A stretch of 64,000 nt of DNA, from contig JADKDN010000004.1 in NCBI GenBank assembly GCA_016718345.1, positions 124,001 to 188,000 on the forward strand, given 5' to 3'. The stretch comes from Flavobacterium sp. (GTDB taxonomy: Bacteria; Bacteroidota; Bacteroidia; Flavobacteriales; Flavobacteriaceae). A program made the position numbers and the translations under genes. Shown piece by piece: positions 30,835 through 39,924 of the stretch. How positions within the stretch are numbered: the stretch's first letter is position 1; each line of letters opens with the position of its first letter. Under the pieces are notes generated by a model, which was not told where the DNA came from, made no database searches, and saw only the letters and a program-made list of their open reading frames with translations.

Positions 30835-31290
30835 TCATTGATGATACTGCCACAAGGCGCGCTTTTTTCTTAGTTCTAAGGCTCTTTTTGAACGGGTAAA
30901 ATACAACAGTAACAATTGTGCCTCGCCAGTATCGGTGTTTTTATCTACTAACGAAAGGGCACTTAGGGTTTCCGATTTGCGGAAATTCAATCGTCGCAAA
31001 CGGGCTTTGGCACTGTCTAAGTCGATGGCAACATTTTCGTGTGCACGTGTGCCGGGTGTTAAGGCGGCAAGCTCTGTTTCTTTTGAGGTGACAATTGCTT
31101 GCATTTCGGCAATTTCTAGGTCTAAATTTTCGCTGCGGTAAACCGATTTGTCCGATTGCAACTCGCGGCTCCCTAATTTAACTTCAAATCCTTTTATTTG
31201 AAGTGCTTGTTCCTCTAGCAGTTGATCCACTTCTGCTACCGTTGTCAAAGTGTCTACTTTGAAATCAAAATTTACTAACGTAAAATCCAT
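30835..31290 (-). CDS. Helical coiled-coil protein of unknown function
   Basis: A 151-residue acidic protein, mostly predicted helix. It begins MDFTLVNFDFKVDTLTTVAE, has a coiled-coil-like middle (NLDLEIAEMQAIVTSKETEL, DLDSAKARLRRLNFRKSE) and ends with a basic stretch RSKRALELRKKRALWQYHQ. There is no signal peptide or membrane segment, so it is likely cytoplasmic. It lies upstream of the HTH-like gene on the same strand, separated by the TGCGTA cluster, so the two may be separately regulated. Codon use looks somewhat more GC-rich than the neighbouring genes, consistent with transfer. No family recognised. The frame is intact. Confidence 0.6.
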   Translation of the reverse strand: MDFTLVNFDFKVDTLTTVAEVDQLLEEQALQIKGFEVKLGSRELQSDKSVYRSENLDLEIAEMQAIVTSKETELAALTPGTRAHENVAIDLDSAKARLRRLNFRKSETLSALSLVDKNTDTGEAQLLLLYFTRSKRALELRKKRALWQYHQ

Positions 31291-31621
31291 GATACTAAAA
31301 TTTAAGGGTTAAAACTTTTATCATAACAGCTATCCGAAAAATTTATTTTGCTAGTAGTTTACATTTATAGAATTTTTAACATGGGTAGTTTTTAGTTGGC
31401 GTAGTCTGGTAATAGGATGTGTTCTGGGGTGTTTTTTGTATACAAAAAAGGGTCTCAAAGATTTGGAAGATTTTTATTTATATTTGTTAAGCTATATAGC
31501 GAAACAAACCTTCGACAATCTTCCTAATTTTGGACGTATATAACGAGGTTTCTTTCAAATAGACACAAGTTACTTGCAACCCCGCGAAAGGCTGAACAAA
31601 CAACTAACAGACAGATAAAAA
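31291..31621. other. Gap within accessory island
   Basis: 331 bases between two divergent genes. I see no gene or RNA and no clear promoter box. Confidence 0.35.
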
Positions 31622-32011
31622 ATGATAGACATATTAGCAAAATGGACAATTATACTTTTCGGAATATTTTTTATTTGCGTTGGACTTTTGATGCTTTTCA
31701 ATCCTAAAAAAGCAAATGCCATTTTGAGAAAAGCAGGAAGTACCAATTTTATCAACTATGCAGAAATTACAATTAGAATAGTTCCAGCGGTTGGACTTAT
31801 TTTGTCGGCAGATAATTCAAAATATCCAGACATTTTCAAAATCTTTGGTTGGTTTATGTTACTCACTTCATTGGTTTTATATTTTGTTCCTCGACAACTG
31901 CACCACAATTTTTCAGTTAAAGCGGCAGAAATATTAAAACCATTTTATTTTCAACTAATTTCAACTCTCTCATTTTTAATTGAAACTTTATTAATTTATA
32001 GCGTAGTTTAA
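31622..32011 (+). CDS. Small integral membrane protein of unknown function
   Basis: A 129-residue membrane protein with about four hydrophobic segments: IILFGIFFICVGLLMLF, ITIRIVPAVGLILSA, IFGWFMLLTSLVLYFV and LISTLSFLIETLLIYSVV. Short charged loops lie between them. No enzymatic motif is visible and I do not recognise a family. It ends three bases before nhaA starts, and nhaA overlaps the DUF389 gene, so the three form a tight unit. A link with ion or membrane homeostasis is plausible from context only. The frame is intact. Confidence 0.65.
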   Translation: MIDILAKWTIILFGIFFICVGLLMLFNPKKANAILRKAGSTNFINYAEITIRIVPAVGLILSADNSKYPDIFKIFGWFMLLTSLVLYFVPRQLHHNFSVKAAEILKPFYFQLISTLSFLIETLLIYSVV

Positions 32012-32014
32012 ACA

Positions 32015-33165
32015 ATGAAGGCAACAAAACTATTTACAGATTTTTTTAACAGCGAAAAAGCAGGTGGGCTTGTTTTAATTGGTTGTACTATTTTATCATT
32101 GACACTTGCCAACTCAAATTTTGGTGCAGACTATCACCATTTTTGGCTGACACAATTTGCAGGACACAGCGTAGAGCATTGGATAAATGACGGACTAATG
32201 ACCATTTTCTTTTTGCTCATTGGTTTGGAGTTAGAAAGAGAAATTTATCAAGGCGAACTTTCAAATTTCAAAGACGCTTTGTTACCAATTTTCGGAGCGT
32301 TAGGCGGAATGTTTGTGCCGGCAGGAATATTTTTACTATTCAATTATGGAACCGTGACACAATCGGGAGCAGGTATTCCTATGGCGACAGACATTGCTTT
32401 TGCATTGGGTATATTATCATTGTTAGGCAACAGGGTTCCTACTTCGCTAAAAGTATTTTTAACAGCATTAGCAGTTATAGATGACTTGGGAGCAATTATC
32501 ATTATTGCCATCTTTTATACCAAAACTTTGCTTTGGACAAATCTTTTTATCGCATTAGGAATTTGGCTTTTGTTATTTCTCCTCGGAAAACTAAAAGTAA
32601 GAAACCTAATTCCTTATTTCATTGGCGGTGTTGCAATGTGGTATTTCATGCTTCATTCAGGTGTTCACGCAACAATTACAGGTGTTTTGTTGGCTTTGCC
32701 ATTCCATTCGGTAATGGGTGGAAAATCAACTTGCATATTTTGCAACATTTTCTACACAAACCAGTTGCTTTTATAATTTTACCAATATTTGCGTTAGCTA
32801 ATACAGCAATAGTTTTTAGTGGCAGTATAACTCAAATAGTAGCAGAAAATAACAGTTTAGGAATTGCACTTGGACTAATTATTGGCAAACCTTTGGGTAT
32901 TTTTCTATTCACACTTTTAGCAGTCACCTTTGGACTTTGCAAACTGCCATCAGATATAAATTGGAAGTCAATTTTAGGTGTTGGACTTTTAGGCGGCATT
33001 GGATTTACAATGTCAATTTTCGTAACCTTGCTTGCCTTTGACAACGAAACAATCATAAATAACTCAAAATTAATAATCTTAATTTCTTCATTAATAGCAG
33101 GGCTTTTAGGTTTTTTTGTATTGAATGGAATTTTAAACAAAAAACATATAGAGGATGAGCAATAA
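32015..33165 (+). CDS. nhaA: Na+/H+ antiporter NhaA (one frameshift)
   Basis: NhaA exchanges sodium for protons across the inner membrane. The protein begins with the family's LFTDFFNSEKAGGLVL and has IFFLLIGLELEREIYQGELS. The paired aspartates of the ion site are in LAVIDDLGAIIIIAIFY. Other marks are SGVHATITGVLLAL and PIFALANTAIVF. A frameshift near 32695 separates ...GVLLAL from AIPFGNG and HILQHFLHKPVAF. Repaired length is ~383 residues, normal for NhaA. It is flanked by two membrane genes in one unit: 3 bases after the previous gene, and an 11-base overlap with the DUF389 gene. The break is probably a sequence error. Confidence 0.93.
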
Positions 33166-34453
33166 ATTTTTTAATTTCATTAATCTTCATAATGGCGAAG
33201 AAGAACAAAAAAAGGTTTTAGAAAATATAAAATCCAATGTTTCTTTTCGTGGTTCTAATTTATGGATTTTAGCCTGTGCTATTGTAATTGCATCGGTTGG
33301 TTTAAATGTAAATTCAACAGCAGTCATCATTGGTGCAATGCTTATTTCTCCATTAATGAGTCCAATAGTTGGAGCAGGATTTGCCTTGGCAATTTATGAT
33401 TTCGAATTACTAAAAAAATCAGGAAAAAATCTATTAATAGCTACAATTGTAAGTTTAGTTGTTGCTTCACTTTATTTTTTTATAAGTCCATTTAAAGAAA
33501 CTCAATCGGAATTATTAGCAAGAACATCTCCAAATATTTATGATGTTCTTATCGCTTTTTTTGGAGGTTTAGTAGGTGTAATTGCTCTAACAAGAGTAGA
33601 AAAAGGAAATCCAATTCCAGGCGTAGCTATCGCCACGGCATTAATGCCTCCTCTTTGTACGGCAGGTTATGGTTTGGCGATAGGGAATTTTTCATACTTT
33701 TTTGGGGCTTTTTATTTATACTCAATTAATTGCTTTTTTATTTGTATATCTACTTTTTTGATTGTTAAATATCTAAAATATGAACCTGTAAGAAGTTTGA
33801 ATCCTAAATTTGAAAAACAAATTAGATACGGAATCACTTTTTTAATTTTAATTATGATAATTCCAAGTTTTTATTTAGCATATAATCTACTCAATGAAAA
33901 AAAGTACGCTCAAAAAGTAGAACAGTTTATCTCAAATGAGTTTACAAATAAAGGGTATGCAATTATTTATAAAAACACAAAATTTAATTCAAATCCTAAA
34001 AAAATTGAAGTAGCATTTTTGAACAAAAAATTTAATGCTGAAGAAATAAAAGTGTTAAATCAAAAGTTAGTTCAATACGATATTAGCAATACAAAATTAG
34101 AAATAAAACAAGATGCAAAAGATTTAAAAAGTGAAATTTTAAATGAATTAAATAATCAAAATAAAAATTTATCTGAAAAAGATGTTTTAATAAATAATCT
34201 TCAAAATGAACTTGGAGAATATAAATTTGATAATTCTGATATTCAGAAAGAATTAAAAATATTATTTCCAGAACTTAAAAATGTATCGTTTGGAAGACAT
34301 TCAATAAATCAAAATACTGATAGTGCAAAAGTTCTAACAGTTGTTCTTTATCAAATTGACAATAAAAAGGAAAATGTAGATACAGAAAAAATCAGAAATT
34401 GGTTAAACCAAAAATTGAAAACAACAAATGTGAAATTAATTAAGCAAGAATAA
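33155..34453 (+). CDS. DUF389 family membrane protein
   Basis: A 432-residue protein. Residues ~30-240 hold about six membrane segments with the DUF389 signatures VGLNVNSTAVIIGAMLISPL, MSPIVGAGFALAIYD and GVAIATALMPPLCTAGYGLA. The rest is a lysine/asparagine-rich soluble tail with a possible coiled coil (LKSEILNELNNQNKNLSEKD). Function of DUF389 proteins is not established. The start overlaps the end of nhaA by 11 bases. An E-type hairpin repeat begins 10 bases after the stop. The frame is intact. Confidence 0.88.
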   Translation: MSNKFFNFINLHNGEEEQKKVLENIKSNVSFRGSNLWILACAIVIASVGLNVNSTAVIIGAMLISPLMSPIVGAGFALAIYDFELLKKSGKNLLIATIVSLVVASLYFFISPFKETQSELLARTSPNIYDVLIAFFGGLVGVIALTRVEKGNPIPGVAIATALMPPLCTAGYGLAIGNFSYFFGAFYLYSINCFFICISTFLIVKYLKYEPVRSLNPKFEKQIRYGITFLILIMIIPSFYLAYNLLNEKKYAQKVEQFISNEFTNKGYAIIYKNTKFNSNPKKIEVAFLNKKFNAEEIKVLNQKLVQYDISNTKLEIKQDAKDLKSEILNELNNQNKNLSEKDVLINNLQNELGEYKFDNSDIQKELKILFPELKNVSFGRHSINQNTDSAKVLTVVLYQIDNKKENVDTEKIRNWLNQKLKTTNVKLIKQE

Positions 34454-34463
34454 GTACAGAAGG

Positions 34464-34595
34464 TAACAAAAGTTTGGCAATATGGAGGGTAATAGGCTTA
34501 ATAGAAAGTTGGTTTTGCTATTTTGAATGATTTTGTAAATCCGAATATTGGGCTTAATTTAGTCCCAAACCCGCTCTTGTACCAGAACGTTAAGC
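34464..34595 (+). repeat. Element E2: ~132-bp hairpin repeat related to E1
   Basis: It begins TAACAAAAGTTTGGC and ends AGAACGTTAAGC. Boxes shared with E1 (5845-5970) are GTTTGGC, GGCTTAAT, GGGCTTAATTTA, CCCAAAC/CCCCAAC and ACGTTAA. The terminal GTTAAGC fits the integron R' consensus GTTRRRY. It sits 10 bases after the DUF389 stop and 59 bases before the restriction-methylase start. Confidence 0.55.
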
Positions 34596-34654
34596 ATAAG
34601 CCAAGCAAACCACAAAACAACCATCGACAAACTGACAAAACATAGAAAAAAAGA

Positions 34655-37403
34655 ATGGCATTAAGTTGGAACGAAATAAAAGACCGAGCATTAAATTTCT
34701 CAAAGGAATGGGCGGACACTTCAAACGAAGAAGCAGACGCAAAACCATTTTTAGTTGAGTTTTTTAATGTTTTTGGAATTAGCAGTAAACGTGTTTCGAC
34801 CTTTGAACACAGAGTAAAAAAACTGGACGACAAAGACGGTTACATTGACTTGCTTTGGAAAGGTACCATTTTAATTGAAATGAAAAGTCGGGGCAAAAAC
34901 CTTGATAGAGCTTACCAACAAGCCATTGACTACACACACGGACTGAAACAACACGAATTACCAAAATACATTCTCATTTCTGACTTTGAAAACTTTCGGC
35001 TTTATGACCTTGAAGAAGATAAGACCGTAGAATTTAAATTGAACGACCTTGTAAATAATGTGCAGCATTTCGGCTACATTTTAGGGTATCAAAAAAAGAT
35101 TTACAAAGAACAAGACCCTGCCAACATCAAAGCGGCAGAGTTAATGGGTAAACTGCATGACAGATTGGAAGAAATAGGCTACACAGGACATCCACTAGAA
35201 GTTTACTTGGTTCGTATTCTGTTTTTGTTATTTGCCGAAGACACGACCATTTTCAACAAACAACAATTTCAAGACTATTTAGAACAGCGAACAGCCGAAG
35301 ACGGCAGCGACCTTGCAGCAAAACTGCAAGAATTGTTTCAAGTTTTAAACACAGCAAAAGAGAATCGTTTTAAAAATCTTGACGAGCAATTGGCTGATTT
35401 TCCTTATGTAAACGGAAAATTGTTTGAAGAGAACTTGCCTACGGCAAGTTTCGACACCAAAATGCGACAAGCCTTGCTGGACTGCTGTTATATTGATTGG
35501 AGTAAAATTTCACCAGCGATATTTGGTTCCATGTTTCAAAGCGTAATGAACCCCAAAGAACGCAGAAACTTGGGAGCACATTACACCAGCGAAACCAATA
35601 TTTTAAAACTCATCAAACCGCTTTTCTTGGACGACCTTTGGAAAGAGTTTGAAAGCATTAAGGATAATAAAAACAAACTTCCCGAATTTCATAAAAAAGT
35701 AAGCACGCTCAAATTCCTTGACCCTGCTTGTGGTTGCGGAAACTTTTTGGTTATTACATACAGAGAATTGCGTTTGTTGGAATTAGAGATTTTAAGAGCC
35801 TCCTACAAAGGAGGACAACAAGTAATGGACGTTAGCAGTATAATTTGGCTTGACGTTGATATGATGTGCGGCATTGAATATGAAGAATTTCCTGCCCGAA
35901 TTGCCGAAGTGGCCATGTGGCTGATAGACCACCAAATGAATATGCAAATTAGTAATGAGTTTGGGCAATACTTTGTTCGATTGCCACTGAAGAAATCTGC
36001 AAAAATTATACACGGAAACGCATTACAAACAGATTGGGAAAGCGAAGTAACTTAAAAGCGAACTTTCTTACATTCTTGGAAATCCTCCCTTCATTGGAAA
36101 GCAAGTTCAAAAACCTGAACAAAAGCGGATATGGAAAAAATATTTGCAGGCGTAACAGGTGGCGGAACTTTAGATTATGTAACAGCGTGGTATGCAAAAG
36201 CAGCTCAATATATTCAAGATACAAAAATTAAAGTCGCTTTTGTATCAACCAATTCAATTGCTCAAGGAGAGCAAGTCGGAATTATTTGGGGTTTGCTATT
36301 TCATAAATATAAAATCAAAATTCACTTTGCTCATAGAACTTTTAAATGGGGCAACGAAGCAAAAGGAAATGCAGCCGTTCACGTAGTCATAATTGGCTTC
36401 GCCAATTATGATACTAATGATAAAAGTGTTTTTGAATATGAAGATATAAAAGGCGAAGCCCACGAAATTAAAGTGAAAAATATTAACCCTTATTTGGTTG
36501 AAGGGAAAGATATGTTTATCACAACAAGAACAAAGCCTTTATGCAATGTTCCAGAAATCATAAAAGGTAGCGAAACTACTGACGATGGACATTTTATGCT
36601 GACTTTAGAAGAAAGTAAATGAACTGAAAATAAAGTATCCTGAAAGCTCAAAATTCATTCGTCCATTTGTCGGTGGTGGTGATTTTATTAACGGAAATGT
36701 GAGATATTGCCTTTGGTTAAAAGATGCTCCGCTAAATGAAATTCGTCATATTCCATTTATCCAAGAACGAATTGAAAGGGTTAAAAACTTTCGATTGGCA
36801 AGCACAAAAGCAAGAACAAGACATTGGGCAAACTTCCCAACTCTTTTTTCAGAAGATAGACAGCCAACAACAAGGTATTTGATGTTTCCAAAAGTTTCAT
36901 CTGAAAGACGGGCTTATATTCCGTTTGCTTATGTTGAACCTGAATTTATCATTAACAATACTGCTTCTTTTATTCCTCATGCAAGCCTTTATCTTTTCGG
37001 AATTTTGGAAAGCAAAATGCATATGGCTTGGATGAGTTATGTATGCGGAAGAATGAAAAGTGATTTTATCTACTCAAATAAAATCGTTTACAACAATTAT
37101 CCTTGGCCAGAAAATGTAAATGAAAAACAAATAAAGGCAGTTGAAAAAGCCGTAGAAAGTGTTTTATCTGCAAGAAAAGAATTCCCTACTTATTCTTTAG
37201 CTGATCTGTACGACCCTTTAACAATGCCACCAGTATTAGTAAAGGCACATCAAGAACTAGACAAAGCCGTTGATTTATGTTACAGACCGCAACCATTTAT
37301 CAATGCTGCAAAAAGAATTGAGTTTTTATTTGAACTTTACGAAAAATATACAGCCGATTTATTTACAAAAGAGAAACCGAAAAAAACAAAAAAGACAGCT
37401 TGA
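34655..37403 (+). CDS. MmeI-like type IIG/IIL restriction-methyltransferase (several frameshifts)
   Basis: About 915 residues repaired, close to MmeI-type single-chain enzymes that both cut and methylate DNA. A PD-(D/E)XK nuclease site is visible at ~residues 68-82 (DGYIDLLWKGTILIEMKSRG). A helical linker follows, then methylase motif I DPACGCGNFLV and CGIEYEEFPARIAEVAMWLI. Motif IV NPPFIGKQ lies in another frame near 36090. The target-recognition part begins GGDFINGNVRYCLWLKDAP and ends with KIVYNNYPWPE and a C-terminal helical region. Frame changes fall near 36050, 36080, 36122 and 36615, clustered around motif IV. If real, methylation is lost and the nuclease would be harmful, so errors or whole-gene inactivation are both possible. 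Repeat A follows 41 bases after the stop. Confidence 0.82.
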
Positions 37404-37443
37404 TAAGGACGAGAAACACTATGACAGACAGAACACCAGACTT

Positions 37444-37656
37444 TAACAGCGGTAGCTGTTGCATAACTTTTTAAAAAACTGATTTCTCCAAATAATTTCA
37501 AAAAAAGACCTCTTTTATCCCGAAGTATCGGGATTTTTAAAAAGTTTTTTTTTAAATTTCAAAATCTAGATGGCTCAAAAGAACTATTTCTTAAAAATAG
37601 TTGTCTGTATTTGTTGAGAGGCTGTGCGGTTTTTTCACAGTCTGACGTTAGTGGCA
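37444..37656 (+). repeat. Dispersed repeat copy A (after the restriction-methylase gene)
   Basis: Starts with the hairpin AACAGC-GGTA-GCTGTT (37445-37460). An ~82-base block follows at 37554-37636 and includes the stem AACTATTT-CTTAA-AAATAGTT and TTGTTGAGAGGCTGTGCGG. It matches copy B at all but about two positions of that block. It ends near GACGTTAGTGG. Confidence 0.8.
37517..37540 (+). terminator. Hairpin terminator inside repeat A
   Basis: ATCCCGA-AGTA-TCGGGAT with a following T-run; a 7-bp perfect stem. It is missing from copies B and C. Confidence 0.65.
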
Positions 37657-37820
37657 ATTATTCAGCAGAGAATAATATAAAAAGAAAAAGAGCCACCGTA
37701 GCGACTCTTAAATTTCTTAGACTTAATTACGTTACCATAAAGGCAAGAGGCTTTATCAAGTATCATGGTACAAATGTACTACATTTTTTTATATTTACAA
37801 TATAATATTAATTCAAAAAA

Positions 37821-38527
37821 ATGCGATTTCAAAAAGTCCGATTATATCTTTCCTCTTCAAGAATTGACAGATATCAAATAGCCACAGGAAATAGTTCAAC
37901 AAAATCAGTAAAGCTTTACAAAGCTAACTTAAAATCGCACAATCTTTCCATCCAATTTTGGGAATTTTAGAAGTAACATTGAGAAACAGAATAAATACTA
38001 TCTTATCAGGATATTTTGTAGATCCAGATTGGATAATTAACCAAAAAACTGGGTTTATGATTGATCCTTCTCTAACATATCGGGATTATCGAACTGGAAG
38101 AATGGTAACAAATGATTACTTAAAAAGTTCTGTCGAAAAATCTGCAAGAAGATTTAGACGATTAAGAATCCCCATAACAAGTGGAAAAATAATTGCTGAC
38201 CAAACTTTAGGATTTTGGACAGATTTATTTGAATTATCTCATTATAGAATTTTACGTGGTAGACCAATTCAAGTTTTTAATCATTTACCCGCAGGAGTAG
38301 GTAGAACTGATGTATGCGACAGATTAAATAAAGTTAGAAAATTTAGAAATCGGATTAATCACAATGAACCAATTTGTTTTAATGGAAATAATATAGATTT
38401 CACTTACGCAGTAGATGTATATAATTCTACTATTGAACTAATAAGCTGGATAGATCCAGAATTAATCGATTGGATAAAAAATATGGATTCAGTTATGATA
38501 AAAATAAATAATGCTAAAAAAATATAA
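37821..38527 (+). CDS. Abi-family (abortive infection) HEPN-like protein (one frameshift)
   Basis: About 235 residues repaired. ATG 37821 begins MRFQKVRLYLSSSRIDRYQI. A frameshift near 37930 lies within YKANLKIAQSFHPILGILEV, and then TLRNRINTILSGYFVDPDWI continues in the main frame. This N-terminal block (helix with an E..LRN motif, then ..W...) is typical of Abi/AbiD/F-like proteins. The C-terminal VRKFRNRINHNEPICF carries an R-x4-H motif (R-NRIN-H), the RNase signature of HEPN domains. These proteins protect populations from phage, often by RNA cleavage. It is flanked by repeats A and B and neighbours a restriction enzyme and a Fic gene. The stop overlaps the start of repeat B. Confidence 0.72.
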
Positions 38528-38690
38528 CAGCCTCTAAAAGCGGTTGCTGTTGCACAACCCTTCAAGAAAGAGTTTAGTTTTTTGTGCTATTCCAAATTTC
38601 AAAATCTGAATGGCTCAAAAGAACTATTTCTTAAAAATAGTTGTCTGTATTTGTTGAGAGGCTGTGCGGTTTTTACATAGTTTGATGGTA
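38525..38690 (+). repeat. Dispersed repeat copy B (after the Abi gene)
   Basis: It begins at the Abi stop codon with TAACAGC, then GCTGTTGCACAACCCTTCAA. The ~82-base block at 38594-38675 repeats the block of copy A. The fic gene starts 53 bases after it. Confidence 0.82.
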
Positions 38691-38742
38691 TGAGCTTTAG
38701 CGTTGCTAATCCAGAAACAATTCATATCTTTGATAGCATCAA

Positions 38743-39720
38743 ATGATAGCATCAATGAAACCGCCTTATGAAATTACACAGACCATTTTAAAACGTATAA
38801 CGTCAATTTCTGAGAAAATTGGTGAAGTGAATGCTAACTATTTAAACAAGCAATCACCGGCTCTACGCAAGCAAAACAAAATCAAGACGATTCATTCCTC
38901 ACTTCAAATTGAAGGCAATACCCTTTCTCAAGAACAGATTACAGCATTAATTTAAAACAAAAAAGTACTTGGTCCTGAGAAAGATGTAACCGAAGTTCTC
39001 AATGCAATAAAAGTGTATGAAAACTTGGAAAGTTTTAAAGCTATTGATGAAAAATCATTTTTAAAGGCACACCAAATAATGATGAAAGGATTACTTGCTA
39101 ATCCTGGAAAGTATAGAAATAAAAGTGTTGGAATTGTAAAAGGTTTAGAAGTAGCACATGTTGCGCCGCCATTTGAGAATGTTCCGTTTTTGATGAAAGA
39201 TTTGTTTAGGTATCTAAAGAAATCAGATGAAATAACTTTGATAAAAAGTTGTGTCTTTCATTACGAAATGGAATTCATTCATCCATTTCTTGACGGAAAC
39301 GGAAGAATTGGAAGGTTATGGCAAACCATTATTCTAATGGAAAAATATCCAGTTTTTGAGTTTTTACCTTTTGAAAGCCTGATTAACAAAACACAAAAAG
39401 AATATTACGAATCCTTGGCGTTAAGTGACAAAGCTGGAAATTCAACGGTTTTCATAGAATATATGTTGGAAGTAATAGATCAATCACTGGGCGAACTTTT
39501 AAACTTCAAGAATCGTACGCTTAGAGAAATGGACAGAATTGAGTATTTTTTAAAAATTTCCCCCAATCAATTTACAAGAAAAGATTATATGAATACTTTC
39601 AAAGATATATCCACAGCAACTGCTTCACGAGATTTGAAAAAAGCAACAGAATTGAATCTTATAACAAAACAAGGTAAGGACAACCTGACTTTTTATACTA
39701 TAAATAGCTTTAGCTTATAA
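38743..39720 (+). CDS. Fic-family AMPylase, split by an in-frame stop
   Basis: About 325 residues if the TAA at 38953-38955 is read through; both halves are in one frame. The first ~70 residues carry the class II inhibitory motif (S/T)xxxE(G/N) as SLQIEG. The second part (first ATG 39013) has the complete Fic active site HPFLDGNGRIGR and a C-terminal winged-helix-like region (FTRKDYMNTFKDISTATASR). Fic enzymes transfer AMP or related groups to target proteins. The stop follows TALI and replaces a residue before NKKVLGPE. As read, the inhibitory helix and catalytic core would be separate products. It may be an error, a dead gene or a split pair. Repeats B and C flank it. Confidence 0.85.
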
Positions 39721-39825
39721 CAGCGGTAGCTGTTGCACAACCCTTCAAAATGAGGTTTGTTTTTAGTTGCTATTCCAAATTTCAAAATTTGGATGGCTCA
39801 AAAGAACTATTTCTTAAAAATAGTA
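39718..39825 (+). repeat. Dispersed repeat copy C (after the fic gene)
   Basis: It begins at the fic stop codon with TAACAGCGGTAGCTGTTGCACAACCCTTCAA split across 39718-39748. It continues with the TGGCTCAAAAGAACTATTTC hairpin block to about 39825. The distal part of the block (TGTTGAGAGGCTGTGC) is absent, so this copy is truncated at the island's right end. Confidence 0.8.
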
Positions 39826-39872
39826 TTCTAACTACATATTTTGAACTAAAGGTGTAGTTGTTTTAATAACAA

Positions 39873-39904
39873 AAAAGCCTCTAAAAGTGATTTTAGAGGC
39901 TTTT
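39873..39904. terminator. Bidirectional terminator downstream of gltD
   Basis: 14-bp perfect stem AAAAGCCTCTAAAA / TTTTAGAGGCTTTT with a GTGA loop, 20 bases past the gltD stop on the minus strand. A- and T-runs flank it, so it can serve both strands. Confidence 0.9.
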
Positions 39905-39924
39905 AAATTCAATATATTTTTTTT

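Noticed and set aside
37611..37805. Short plus-strand ORF of 64 residues after the restriction-methylase gene
   Set aside because: It lies within and just after repeat A, has no ribosome-binding site or recognisable domain, and the same DNA recurs in copies B and C.
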